A DNA stretch of 64,000 bases. Origin: Juglans regia. Taxonomy: Eukaryota; Streptophyta; Magnoliopsida; Fagales; Juglandaceae. The position numbers and the translations under genes were made by a program. Of the stretch, positions 1 through 11,500 are shown one piece after another (position 1 is the first letter of the stretch; the number at the start of each line of letters is the position of its first letter). The notes beneath the pieces were generated by a model. It ran no database searches. It was not told the origin of the DNA and saw nothing but the letters and a program-made list of their open reading frames with translations. The stretch lies in the NCBI RefSeq assembly GCF_001411555.2, contig NC_049901.1, positions 30,134,333 to 30,198,332 of the forward strand. Direction: 5' to 3'.

Positions 1-559
1 TCGTGGTTGTGACGCCCCCAAATTCCGCTTGGGATCGGACGGACATTTGAAGCGTCGAGACATGCAACACAAGGTTACCTGCCCCCGTTCAAGACATATA
101 AGATGCAATATTCCTAACATGCATATAGCATTATGCAATATTCGCAGCGGATAAATTTTTTTTTTTCTTCAGCAATACTATGCACCAAACTGAAATATCC
201 CAAATACTTAAAACATTCTTCATACATAATGACATACTCAAAAACTGATATCACAACACTAGTCCGAAATGGTTGTGATCAAAAGAGTGATGGAGATTGA
301 ACTCCACAAATACAAGTAGTAATCTGAGGTAACTACTGTACGAACACCTACATCGCATCGTCGCTTAGGTGACCGTTTCCAGTTGGTCGATTCCCGATTC
401 TCCTTCAGATCCTGTAAAAGATCTACCATTCGGGGGAATGGTAGTTGGGACTACCACAGTGAGATTTGATTACAAATCTCAGCAAGTTAACAGGAAACTT
501 CCACACAGGTTAATGATGCATGCATGGCAGTAAAAGCATGAATGCATAATCAAATCATA

Positions 560-850
560 AGTAATCATAGCATAACTTGACATACAACATAACATAACTG
601 GCATAACTTAAACTGAAACTGAAGCTTAGCATGAACGTGACTTGAAACATAACATGAATGTGAGCTTGGAACATAACATGGACTTGAAACATAGCATGAA
701 CGTGAACATGCATAATTTGAACTTGAACTTGAGCATGACATAACATAAATGTGAACTTGGAACATAACGTAAACGTGAACATAACATAACATGAACTTGG
801 AACATAACGTGAACGTGAACATAACATAACATGAACTTGAAACATATTCT
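560..850. repeat. Degenerate tandem repeat of about 40 bp inside LTR A1
   Basis: Loose repeats of GAACTTGGAACATAACGTGA followed by ACATAACATAACAT-like text; the clearest adjacent copies start near 750 and 791. The repeat opens several minus-strand frames rich in Met, Tyr, Val and Cys, which are artefacts. LTR A2 lacks this stretch. A related ACGTAACATGACAT-rich stretch lies at about 1440-1700 and has a counterpart in A2 (56640-56960). Confidence 0.7.
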
Positions 851-1060
851 TGTCTCATGGGATTACCATGATTGCGTGAACGTAAACTTGAACGTAACAT
901 AACGTGAAACATGACTTGAACTTGGAATCTTATTCAATAGTCTTAATCATTAACATGACCATATGGGTGCTACACAGGTCCCCTTGAGCCGTGTGTCCCT
1001 GCCGATTACCGCATCACATCACAGGTTTCTATACCAGCTGTGAGTGCGTTAATACGTACT

Positions 1061-1208
1061 CCACAGTTGTTGTGGCCCCACGTATTCTACGTGTCACAAT
1101 TGCTGTGTCTCACGTAGTGTATGCTCCACAGTTGTTGTGGCCCCATACTTCATGCTCCACAGTTGTTGTGGCCCCATGACTTATCTGTTTGTGCCACACT
1201 TGCTGTGG
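1061..1208. repeat. Five evenly spaced hairpins in LTR A1
   Basis: CCACAGTTGTTGTGG (5-bp arms, 5-nt loop) occurs exactly at 1061, 1126 and 1157. Diverged versions with paired arms lie at 1094 (CACAATTGCTGTG) and 1194 (CCACACTTGCTGTGG). Spacing is 31-37 bp, so this is a short tandem repeat whose unit carries an inverted repeat. The inverted counterpart in A2 lies at about 57170-57320. Function is unknown. Confidence 0.75.
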
Positions 1209-4200
1209 ACACACGTAACATAATGTGTGGCACCATCGGCGTTAGTGCCTGGCGCGCTCCGGTGACCAGCTAATTAGGCCCCATTCGCAACCTGTTGACT
1301 GTACTTCGTCAACCCAGGGAATTTCACACCTATTTAGACACTCCAGCGTGAACAAAGGAGTTCCACTAGGATATTACCCCATCCTAGCGCTTAGGGTCGT
1401 GATTGACATGAATGACTTAACTGGCAGACATGACATTTCGTAACGTGACGTAACATGAACGTTACATAAAAGACATAAATCTTGACGTAACATAACGTGA
1501 CATGAACGTAGGACAACAGACATGACATACTTCGAGACATAAATGTAACAGAGAACATTTCATAACATGTCATACATGTAACATACAACATTTCGTAACA
1601 TGGCATACCATATAACAGACAACATTTCTTAACATGGCGTAACATGTGACAATGAATATTACATGACAAGAAATACATGTAACAGATGGCATACTTAACT
1701 TAACATGACATACTTGCATGTATAGCATGTATAGCAATACGTGACAGAATATCTTGTGTAACAGATGAATAATTCATGACAGAATAAATTCTGTGTAATA
1801 GATAAATATGAAATGACTTGGCATGGCACATATGATAATATGCATACATACAATTTAGTTCCCTTACTTATCACACATACACATTAAATTGATAGTAAGT
1901 TAAAAGCTAACTTACCTCGATCTTCGCGCTTCGAGACAAAACTCAAGTGCGATCACGGGAAACTGAAAGTAGTGATTTCTAAAAATTAGAACTTAATCAC
2001 TAACAATTAGGAATATGGAAAAATATCAACTTAGAGTAAAATTACCATTTTACCCTCTACATGTGGGAAAATGACCATTTTACCCCTAACTTAAGGATTT
2101 TGCATCATAACTTCAAAAATCACCAAAATTTACATACCTTATGTAAATTTTGTCCTAAACTCAAATATCAATTCATAAAAATTTAAAACTAAACACAACC
2201 ATCAAAACTCTATATGGCCGAAACTTACAAAGGCTATTTCCTTTGCTTTTTGTTGTAATTCTTTCAAATCTCAAAACTCATGATTAAACCAAAATTTTTC
2301 TTCTACTACACTCATAACATATTCTTAAGAATAATCATGTTTTGAATCATGAACAAAAGTCATCAAAATCACTAAAACCATACTTGAACTTTTTGGTTTC
2401 TCTTCTAAGTTCAAAACAGAATTTTGTTTCTAACTTGTTTTGATCAACCTCTTGATCCATGACTTATAAAGAAGTGATCTTCAAACCAAAACATCACATG
2501 GTTCAAAAAGGTGTCCTAAAACAGATCCAAGCTTCAAACTCAAGATCACATGGGTAAACATCAACCAAAACATAAATTTAGCCAAGAACATCATCACTTT
2601 GGCCTAACCGAATATCTCCTTCCATAAAATTTCATATGTTCGAAACTAACATCAAATATCTTCAAAATAACATTCTAACATGTATATAAGATGCTTAGGA
2701 TCTTCCAATAAAAATATCAAAGCCATTGGAATAAGATTAAACCATAAAAGATTTAAACTTTCTCAAAACAGAAACTGTTTTTCCTCTTCCAGTTTCTAAG
2801 TTTCTAGACCTAAGAAAATATTTCACCAAAACTTTTAATCATGCAACAAATCCTCAACCAATAATCATATACACATGTTAACAGTACTCCATAAAAATTT
2901 CGGACCAAGATCTATTCATTAGCTTGGTCAAAAACTCCAAAATATAACACACTCTCCAGTTTATCGCCCAGAATAACCTTTCTGGGGTCTAAACAACTTT
3001 TTACCAATCAAATGATCTTCAAATGGAACAAATAAGATATCCACGTAAACTAGACTCCAAAAGAAACAACTTTCATGAAGGAAACATTGCGAGAAAACAC
3101 TTACAAAAGCTTCGAAACAGGCATTCAAAAGAGGTACGAAAAACTGTCCGAGAGTGTCTTTTGTGTTCTATGAAGGAAAAGTGTAAAGGAGAGTTGCTTT
3201 TTCGTGGGAAGTGGACTGAAGAGCCTCTTACACAAGTTATGGGAAGTGATATGACTGAAGGAATGGTTGAGTGTTAGCCTTTTCTTCTCAAAAAAATCAG
3301 ACCAAGATCTTTTCTCAAGGTGGAGTGTGAGAGTGAAAGAGTGAGGTGGCCCTTTTGCTTTGTCTTTCAAGAACCTTCTAGGCTCTTCTTGTACAGATCT
3401 GGCCAGCCAAGTGGGGGTACAAAACTTAGCCATGAAGCAATCCTATGGTGACCAAATTCGTGGGCCTTAAAGGGCCTAAACCGAATGGGCCTAAAATTTG
3501 GGGTTTAAAGAGGGTTTGGGTTGCTATCAAGCCCAAATCCAATATCACTTGGCCCAATCAATTTTTCAAGGTTAACAAGGTTGGATAATGATGTTCTAAC
3601 ACAAATTTGAAGGATTAATAGCATGTGGAAGTGATTTAATCAAGTGATTAAACACAATGCTAGAAATCGGATTAGAAAGGGTTTAGAGGCCAACTTTAGG
3701 GTTTTGGGGAAACCGTTTAGGGTTTTGATTTCAACAAAGCTTTTGGACTTTCAATTGGATTCCCACCATTTAGGGTTTCACTAGGATTGAAAACCTCTTT
3801 GGTCTGGCACAATTTGGTTGAGCAGATGAAACAAGGTTTTCCTTAAGCGACATGATCTCACACCTTCATTCCTTCAAATCCAACAAACGTTCCTTATGGT
3901 GCCAAGTGTCTAAAATTATTCACTAAGTGTGGCTAAGATCTTGCCAAGTGTCCAAATAAAACTTCTCTAATCCAATTTGGACATTCCACACTGTGATTTC
4001 GAAACACTGCAATCGGTGCGCTTACCGAGGTTACTATTCACTTCGAAAAAGTGAATCATAAACTTAGTACTAAAAATTCCTAAATATTCATATTAACTTA
4101 TAGTGAAAATCTTTTACCGAAATTTAACCTCGAAGTATCCCTAAAAATAATTTCACAATTTCCAACAGACGTTTCGTCCAGAATTATGAAAATAGGATAT

Positions 4201-4443
4201 TGTGCCATAAAATTCTAAATAATCCACTGAGTCTAATGGCGTGGACCATAATGCATTCTGACACTTCTAACTATCTCAAATAAATAAAACTCATATTTCT
4301 AGCACCATAGTGAGTGATAACACTAACTATGTTGATAGATTAAAACCTATGCGATTGGTCGATTCATAAAAACTTATGGAGTTTTTACGAGATTCCTAAA
4401 GTCAATAGAAATTCCGCCAATGAATTTCTAGCGGGCTGTTACA

Positions 4444-5531
4444 GTGGTGGTGTCCGATGGCTGCGCACGGAGGTGCTAGGGATGTGCACAGTGAACTCGT
4501 GCATGTGTAAGGCTATGTACATGTAGGTGGAGAAGGTGGTTGCATGGAAGGGGCCAAACTCGTTGGAGGGTGATGGCTGGTGGGAGGAGGAGCTACCGTG
4601 GAGGTGGTGGCCCAGGAGGACGGCGCACGGCGGTGCAACAACGTGAAGCCCATTCGGGTTTTGCACTGCCGAGGGAGAGGGAGAGGAAGAGAGAGCGTGA
4701 GAGAGAAGGGCCGGCATGGGAGAACTCACCAGAGGGAGGAGGTGACGGTGAAAGGGGTAGTGAGGCTCATCGGCACACGACGGCGCCGAGCTGGGCAGTG
4801 GAGGAATCGGGCAGGGGAGGGTGTCGTGCAGTGCAATCCGCGAGGGAGAGGGTGGAGAGAGAGAGAGCTAGGGGAAAAGTGAGGGAGAAGGAATAGGGGT
4901 CTGGGTATTTAACCCAGTCTCTTCGTCTTGGGAACTTCAAAATGATCTAACGGTGGAAGATTAAAATATTGATTTGAAAATGCTTAAACCTTAATTTAAT
5001 TAAAAGCACTTAGAGGAATTAAGATGGAATATTATTTAAATTAACTTTAGTTTATAATATAATATTCTTTCATCATTAATAAATGATAAAGTCTTATTTA
5101 ATATATTTAAAAGGATAAAACCATTTAATTAATTAAACCTTTCAACATAATTTAAATCCAATAATATTTTAAACAACTGAAATCATTTTAATAATAATAT
5201 TAAAATGATTTCCGACAAGTATAATATTTTTAAAACTCTTCAAGAATATTATAATTGTCGTATTTAAAATCAAGCTTAGTTCATTAACACTGGAAATACT
5301 CCATATAAATATTTTTAGTACATTTAAAACATTGGGCTTGCCTTAGAAGTCACATAATATCTTTAGGAACACGCCATCGAGGTTTGGCACGCATAACGAT
5401 GCTCACAGTCATTAGAGAGAAGGGGCGGACAATTACATAATTTCAGTCCTCGAAACTTGCTTAGGTCAGAAAGAAGGAACATACGTCAGAATGAAGAAGC
5501 GTACGTAAGAAGGAAGGAGCGGGGTATTATA
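4444..5531 (-). mobile_element. LTR B1 fragment (family B, 5' part)
   Basis: This matches LTR B2 (28300-29425) in the same orientation: a G-rich purine block, the 'gggtatttaac' TATA context, an AT-rich stretch, then the LTR edge at 5531 (ATAATACCCC on the minus strand against TGTAATACCC in B2). Bases 1-7 continue the same LTR on the other side of solo LTR A1, so B1 extends beyond the window start. At 5531 it abuts RNase H coding sequence of P1, so B1 is inserted in that pol gene. GC-rich open frames at 4540-4896 are not credible genes. Confidence 0.75.
4906..4912 (-). promoter_or_regulatory. Putative LTR B1 TATA box
   Basis: The minus strand reads TTAAATA in the context GGGTTAAATACCCAG. It lies about 622 bp inside the LTR 5' edge. 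B2 has the same motif and context at 28803-28809, about 619 bp from its edge. Conserved position and flanks support a core promoter element; no transcript data. Confidence 0.5.
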
Positions 5532-6440
5532 GAACCCACTCTCCTTGCATGAGTATGCATCCAAGTCCTAATTTGGACGCGTCGCTGTATACTACGTAAG
5601 GTTTATGGGGTTCAGGCAGGGCTAGTACTGGTGCAGTTGTGAGCCTTTCCTTGAGTTCCATGAAACTTCGCTCACATGTTTTTGGGCAGTAAGTAGTCTA
5701 GATAGCATGGAGAATCCTTCCACGAATCGACGATAGTAATTAGCTAATCCCAAGAAACTTCGAATCTCATGCACACTAGTTGGACGCTTCCAATTTACCA
5801 TAACCTTGATCTTGTTGGGATCAACTGTCACTTCTTGGCTCAAGATCACGTGCCCTAAGGATTTTACCTCCTTGAGCCAAAATTCACATTTGCTGAATTT
5901 GGCATACAACCTCTGTTCTTTCAGCCTTTCCAATGCCAAACAGAGATGTTGTTTGTGCTCTTCCTCGCTCCTAGAGTAAATCAATATGTCGTCAATGAAT
6001 ATGACAACAAATTTATGCAGGTAGGGTTTGAATACTTTGTTCATCATATCCATGAATGTTACAGGGGCATTGGTTAGATTAAAGGACATTACTAAGAATT
6101 TGTAGTGTCTGTATCTAGTTTGAAACTCCGTTTTAGGGATATCTTCTTCCTTAATTTTGAGGTGGTGATAACTAGACATTAAGTCTATCTTTGAGAACAC
6201 CGATGATCATTGCAATTGATCTAACAGGTTATCGATACGCGGTAACGGATACTTGTTCTTAACCGTTACTTTGTTCAATTCCTTATAATCAATGCACATC
6301 CTTAAACACCCATCCTTCTTCTTTACAAACAGAATTGGCGCATCCCAAGGTGATGAACTAGGCTGAATGAATCCCTTTTCCTGTAGTTCTTCTATTTGCT
6401 CCTTCAGTTCCTTCAGTTCTAAAGGGGTCATACGATAAGG
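5532..6440 (-). pseudogene. Ty3/Gypsy pol remnant P1: reverse transcriptase and start of RNase H
   Basis: Minus-strand translation gives a chromovirus-type RT. The fingers segment (about 6207-6431) has [17 protein letters not shown] and [11 protein letters not shown]; the palm (about 5700-6200) has VFSKIDL and the catalytic FIDDIL (YxDD equivalent). The connection segment has [20 protein letters not shown]. RNase H begins with YSDASKLGLGCILMQ and is cut at 5532 by LTR B1. A TGA near 6205, where relatives have glycine (GGA), separates the two RT frames, and a frameshift follows the connection near 5690. The reaction would be copying retrotransposon RNA into cDNA; this copy cannot be functional. 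Confidence 0.9.
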
Positions 6441-7020
6441 TGCCTTATGGACAAGGGTTGTAGCAGGTTCTAGCTCTATAACGAATGTTTTTTCCCTATC
6501 GGGGTGTAATATGGGTAGATTTTCAGTAAAAATCTCAGGCTAGTCTTTAACTATAGGTATCCCTTGAATCTCCTTACTACTACCATAAGCTTCCACTATG
6601 AATGCTAGGTAGGCAGTGGCACCACTAGCGATGCACTTCCTTGCTTGCAAAGCTGAAATTAGAGAGGGGGTAGCCTTCACAGTCCCTCCCGTATAATGGA
6701 TTTGTCCATCTTTGGGTGTTTCGGAGAAAATCTCCTTGTTCCATAAATCTATCCTAGCACAGTGTTTGGATAACCAATCCATCACTAGTATAATGTCAAA
6801 TCCTAATAGGTTGAAGACAATCAAGTCAGCTTCCATCAAGCTTCCTTCTAGGCTTAGTGGGCAGTTTTTCAATACGTGGGTACAGGTGATCATGCTCCCA
6901 TTAGGAATTGATACTACTATAGCTTGAGGTAACATTTGGGTCGGCAAGTTACATGTGCATGCAAACGCCGCGGACAGAAATGACCTCGTAGCGTCGGAGT
7001 CAACAAAGCACAGGCCCTAT
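6441..7020 (-). pseudogene. P1 aspartic protease (retropepsin) remnant
   Basis: Upstream of RT on the minus strand, this frame reads CFVDSDATRSFLSAAFA at about 6965-7010 and LGFDIILVMDWLSKHCARID further on (about 6760-6820). The family pattern is a DSGA-type catalytic loop and a later LG(F/Y)D(V/I)ILGMDWL strand. Here the catalytic glycine codon (6993-6995 on the plus strand) encodes aspartate, giving DSDA, so cleavage of the polyprotein should be lost. Segment order gag-PR-RT-RH matches Ty3/Gypsy. Confidence 0.85.
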
Positions 7021-7530
7021 ATTCATATAGCGGGATTTTACCTAAGGTGTAATCAACTACCAAATACTTAGTAACTAATTTCTAAAGAGGGGTATTTAAA
7101 GAAAAATACTAGTGATGACTCTCGCTTCTTCATCTTCAGGAATCTCCTCGTTTATCTCTCCAGGGGTGATAGCGTACACACGAGCTTAGGCAGACGGCTT
7201 CTGATTGGGCTGATTGTTAGGAGTGTTCCTTCTGCCTTGTGCATTCCGAGGGCACTCCCGAGTCATGTGTCATGGTTGACCGCATGAAAAACATACTCCT
7301 AAACCTACTCGACATTTTCCACCGTGATTATTTTCGTACTTCTTACAGGTAGTAGGTGGGGCTATCATAATTCCTTCGCCCTTGTTGGCTCATTTTGGCA
7401 TTTTTCCCTCCTGCAAAGAAATAAGAAGCCCTTTTTCACTCTAGGTTAATCTGGGCTACCACACTTCACTGTTCTGCTTCTATCGCGGCCACATTAACTA
7501 ACTCCTGGAAATTGTTGATGCGAAACCTGG
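7021..7530 (-). pseudogene. P1 gag 3' end with zinc knuckle
   Basis: The minus strand encodes a CCHC knuckle at 7252-7293: CFSCGQP, a TGA stop, then HMTRECP. The stop falls where the family has glycine (GGA to TGA). Upstream in the same frame is CKKYENNHGGKCRVGLGV, a second cysteine-rich segment common in chromovirus Gag. Downstream is a Pro/Asn/Gln-rich linker (NAQGRRNTPNNQPNQKPSA), then a stop. The frame is interrupted at about 7530 by LTR C1; the N-terminal part of Gag is not seen in the window and may lie in or beyond the gap at 15568. Confidence 0.75.
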
Positions 7531-9280
7531 TATGGTGCCCTCAGCCCTTGCTTGGGATTGGATGGTGACTAAAATGCCGGGACATGCAACACAAGGCTAC
7601 ATACCCCTCGTATATGACAGATAAGATGAAATGCACCTATATATACTAGTAGTATACAATAAATAATGCAGCGAAAAATCTAAAGTTCGTATAGGACTAG
7701 GAAACACATAAAGCAGTTGCCTTAGCACATGGTACCGTAAGACTAATTATAACCCAAACATTGCCTTTAGCATATCATATTTTTCTAAAGTACCAGATTA
7801 AAGATATGTTCATTATTTCTCATAACATGAGCACTGGAAACCTTTCCCAAAACAAAGAGACCAATCACAAAAGGCCTTAAATCATTAGAAATCCAAACGT
7901 GTTTCCTGGCATAGGAAAAATTTTCACAAACTAGTCGAGCTTCTTTCTTTTCTCCAAAAATCGATCCTTGTCTCGATTTCTTAATCTCTTCAGCTCGTCA
8001 ATGAGTTGTAGTGCCTCGAAAATAAGCCGTTCGACATTCTCGACCCTAGAACACATAAGACTTAACACATACTCCTTCTTACACTTGACACGTGACACAT
8101 GAAATGCCGTGCATGAAATAATCAAGCGTAACATATTCAAATCATGGAAGATAACATAGAACAAATGAAATATCAAAACAACTTCATGAACATAGAAGAA
8201 CATGACTTGGCCGAAACATCAAAGGCATATTAACATGGAGAAATTTCACTTTAACATGTTCCAAACTTGAAGCATAATAGATACAAATCATGGCAAGGGT
8301 CAATCAAGGCATAAAATCATGACAACATCACATGAAATTGAAACATGTGCATGTGAATCATGGCATTTTCAACATGGATCTGAAACATATGATCTTTTTC
8401 ATGATCTTATACAAAATCGCAATAGAGTATTCAACCAAGCAAAGCATAGAATAACAATCAAAAGTAATAATAATAAAGAAAATATTTACACAAATATATA
8501 CACATGTTAACCAAACTAAGTTGCATGATTACTTACAAAAATCCATCAAAAAAGCACTAGCAAGCTATAAACGAAAATACAACTTGTTAGAACAAGGGTT
8601 TTGAACCCTAATCTGTATGCATGAGTGTGTGAGGTTTCTAGGGTTCGTCACTTACTGTTGGAAATGCCTCAACCTTTCGGCTATAGGATTTTTTGAACAT
8701 AAGGCCCTTCAAGTTCATGTAAACATGGCTTGGTCATGAACATGTGAGTAGTGTGTGTGTGTTTGGCCGATTGTCTAGAGGACATAAGTCCTCAAAGTTT
8801 TTGGCTTCTCCCCTCCTTGGAAAACCCTAGGTTATTCCAAGATGAAATAACCTTGAAATCATTTGTGTCCTTCGAAAATCTCAAACTCTTTAGAGATTCT
8901 ATCATCTCCTTGAGTGAGATGTGAGTAGTGTGAAGAAAATATAAGAAAACGAGCTCCTCACCCTGGATTCCTTCTTGTTTGGTGCCGTGGCCCTTCCTTG
9001 AATGTAGAGAAGAATAGTTTCTTGTTTGTTTGGAAAGAAAGTGTGAGAAAGTGAAGAAATCTCCGAGTGGTCGTGTAAGAAAGTGTGGAGAGGATGAGAG
9101 CATGTGAAATCCAAAAATGGCAAAAGAGAAAAGCCTTTGGGCATATGGCTCCTCCCCTTTATATAGAACTCTCCACAAAATCCCATTGGTTTGTAGTGAT
9201 CAATTGCATGAAGGATTAGTGGCGTGTAACTTCTCCCCTTGGCCGAATGTCCCTTCATTTTCTAAAAAGTCATGCTTGCA
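7531..9280 (-). mobile_element. LTR C1 (family C), 3' part, cut by element D
   Basis: The left edge reads TATGGTGCCC, a diverged TGTGGCGCCC. It is followed by the family-C 3' module (GGGACATGCAACACAAGG, 'gcagcgaaaa') also seen at 22042 and 38794. It sits in the P1 gag frame in minus orientation. The right end is interrupted at 9281 by element D, so the LTR 5' edge and TSD are not visible. No gene is credible here; open frames at 8792-9258 (minus) are LTR-derived. Confidence 0.75.
9158..9165 (-). promoter_or_regulatory. Putative LTR C1 TATA box
   Basis: The minus strand reads TATATAAA. The equivalent box occurs in C2 (30109-30116) and C3 (41443-41450), with similar flanks in C3 (an 'aaaaatggcaa' block just downstream in transcription). 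Element D is inserted about 115 bp upstream of it. Confidence 0.55.
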
Positions 9281-9740
9281 TGTGGCGCCCCCGACCCCCA
9301 TGTAAGGAAAACACGGGAATCGAGACGCCGGGATGATGACAACACGGTCACACATCCCAACGAAAGTGCCAAGTGTGTGTACATGCAACGGTGTACAACA
9401 ACAACGCAGCGGATTAGTCAACTATGTACCAGAATTTAAATACAAGTAAACATCAGTAAAGTTTTAAAAGCAGTTATACAGTCATCCAAAATAAAGTTAA
9501 CACATGTCCCAAAAATACAAAGGGTAAAATAAGATAACAATAACCAGTGATCCCAGATCACTCCTCGGGCGGAGCCGTCTCCTCAGGCTCGCCCTCCTCC
9601 TCCTCATCTGCATCAAAATCTGCGTTACCACAAAATGGTACCGCAGGTAAGTATAACCCAAAAATAATCTCAGGAATAAAATGCATTTAATACAACTAAC
9701 ATGCATGCATATGATGAAATATGCATTTTCCTCAAAACAT

Positions 9741-10285
9741 CATTTTCCCCGAAAATGATAATTTTCCAACACACGCCAAAATCCCATTTGGCCCAAAAAT
9801 AATCCGTAAAACATTTTCCCAGAAAATGATTTACACAAAATCCAACTCACACTATTTTCCCAGAAAATAGTCCATTTAATCCGTCAATACCCTATGCACC
9901 ATGGCCTCCCCTAGGGACCATCCGCACGTCCTGGCTTCGTAGCAATGCCCAGTTCCGCGCCCAGCGCGTACATGGCCGAGCACCCACTACGCAACGAGCG
10001 ATGCCCAGTTCCGCGCCCAGCGCGTACATGGCCAGACATCCTCTAGTCCCCGCCAGCAGAAGGACCACGGAGTCGGCACGAATCTCTCGTCCGATCCCAT
10101 TGTCGCCCAGCGACAATCCAGGGGACGTTACTCAGTTTATTCCGCTCCCGAGTAACCAGAGGAGCTCCACCGAGATAATGCCCCATCTCGGCTTGGGGTC
10201 GTGATACGCACGCACCCAAATTCCATTCTCACATGAAAACCCAGTTTTCATAAACACATGAACATGAATGCAATACACGAAAACC
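9741..10285. repeat. Short hairpin motifs in LTR D
   Basis: Short inverted repeats recur: CATTTTCCCCGAAAATG (about 9741), CATTTTCCCAGAAAATG (about 9813), CTATTTTCCCAGAAAATAG (about 9852), then GAAAACCCAGTTTTC twice (about 10236 and 10279). Each has 6-8 bp arms around a 3-nt loop. Role unknown. Confidence 0.6.
9945..10033. repeat. 56-bp tandem duplication in LTR D
   Basis: A 33-bp GC-rich segment beginning ATGCCCAGTTCCGCGCCCAG occurs at 9945 and again at 10001, a direct repeat with a 56-bp period. Confidence 0.8.
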
Positions 10286-11483
10286 CAGTTTTCCTTTACA
10301 AACATGATCATGCATGAAATAATGATATGCACATGTACCAACACAAATCCACATTCCTCAATAACCAATAACCAATCCAATCAAACCAACCCAAACAACT
10401 CCAATCATAAATCCATCCGACCCCCGTACTCCTCGGACTCAGTCCGGCATGCCAAAAAAAATACAGTGAAATGCGTTAGTGCAAAAATACATAAAATTCA
10501 TGAGAATACTTTGGAGAAATACTTACAGTGCAATAAAGCAATTTCCGAAGGATCACGAAGCTGAAAAAGGCGACGTCTGAGCAACACCACAGTGTAAAAT
10601 ACACTGTGGCCGTGGGTCACAAATACCCACTTTTCAACGGAGACAAACGAAGACCCCAAAATGATAGGGTAGGGCCTAGAGAGGTCGGTGAAGCCAATGG
10701 TGGTGGTGGTTTGCCGTGGTGACGGCGCAAATGGTGGTTTAAGGCCAAAAATGCCGAAATCGGAGATGGACTTGGTGGGGCTTCACCGGTGACGGATCGG
10801 AGCCGGGGTTGGGTCCAAAGGGTTGCCAAGAGGTCGGGGATGAAGTGGTAGGAAGATGGTGGCCGGAGGTGGAGCGACGGCGGCGCTGGAGCGAAAGGTG
10901 GCCGCGGCTTTGGAGGGTGCGTGCGGGCTACCGGCGGCGAGATGGAGCTGGGATTTGGGGGGTGAGGTCGCCGGAGGGAAGGGGTGCTAGTCGGCCGGGC
11001 GGTGTCGCGCACGGCGGCGCGGCGGCAGTGGGTTGGGGGTGGACGACGGACGCACGGGAGAGAGAGGAGAAGCAGCTCGCGCGGGGGAAAGAAGGAAAGA
11101 AAAAAAGAGAAAAAGAAAAGAAGAAAGAGAGGAAAGAGAAAAATAGAGGGAAAGAAATGAGGTCCAGTCCTCATAACTTGGGTCACGAAAATGATCCAAC
11201 GGAAATGATTTTAAAACCACAAATTAAGTAAAATAATTTAAACGTAATGGTAAAGTCAATTTGAAATAATTAAATCTCACAATAATTAAATAAATATTAA
11301 AAGTAATTTAAATGCATAACAATAAATAAATATTAAGAAAGCACATAAAAATAATTTTCAACAAATTAAAAATCTTAAAAATAACCCAATTAAAAATCCA
11401 ATAATTTTAAAATAAGAGAATAAATTTTGAATCCATAAAAATAATTCATTCAGTAAAAATACACTAAAATACGGGGTGTTACA

Positions 11484-11500
11484 TCCTCTCCCCCTTAAAT
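11484..11500 (-). other. Polypurine tract of element D
   Basis: The minus strand reads ATTTAAGGGGGAGAGGA immediately before the LTR start TGTAACACC. It is preceded by TTTCGAGGACGAAAT, the usual chromovirus 3' end. It marks the plus-strand primer site and fixes the LTR edge. Confidence 0.85.

Larger units (their letters stand above)
8..4443 (-). mobile_element. Solo LTR A1 (family A, 4.4 kb) with 5-bp TSD
   Basis: On the minus strand this unit begins TGTAACAGCCCGC and ends GGGGGCGTCACA. It is flanked by the identical 5-bp repeat GTGGT at 3-7 and 4444-4448, the mark of retroviral-type integration. No PBS, PPT or coding region adjoins it, so it is best read as a solo LTR left after LTR-LTR recombination. 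A second copy, A2, lies inverted at 53757-57781. The host is LTR B1, whose sequence resumes at 4444. The length suits the long LTRs of Tekay/Del-like chromoviruses, but the lineage is inference because no internal region is present. An origin as a large non-autonomous element with terminal TG...CA is less likely. Confidence 0.85.
9281..11483 (-). mobile_element. 3' LTR of element D (2203 bp)
   Basis: On the minus strand it starts TGTAACACCCCG at 11483, directly after a PPT, and ends GGGGGCGCCACA at 9281. Its first 64 plus-strand bases are identical to the visible 64 bases of the 5' LTR at 15504-15567. The base pattern includes a GC/purine-rich block at 10620-11170 that opens a spurious 189-codon minus frame (Pro/Phe/Arg-rich). 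The presumed left TSD copy is TTGCA (9276-9280); the right copy lies beyond the gap. Confidence 0.85.

Noticed and set aside
555..912. Minus-strand frames rich in Met, Tyr, Val, Cys
   Set aside because: Produced by the degenerate ACATAACATGAACTTG repeat in LTR A1.
1061..1208. CRISPR-like pattern of evenly spaced palindromic repeats
   Set aside because: The setting is plant LTR DNA, the repeats are short and diverged, and spacers are not unique; it is a tandem repeat.
4540..4896. Gly/Arg/Glu-rich plus-strand frames, and similar ones at 28000-28600
   Set aside because: Family-B LTR sequence with GC- and GA-rich composition; frames are not conserved between B1 and B2.
10617..11186. 189-codon minus-strand frame rich in Pro, Phe and Arg
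   Set aside because: It lies entirely in the purine/GC-rich block of LTR D, with an overlapping open frame on the other strand; low complexity and no domain.
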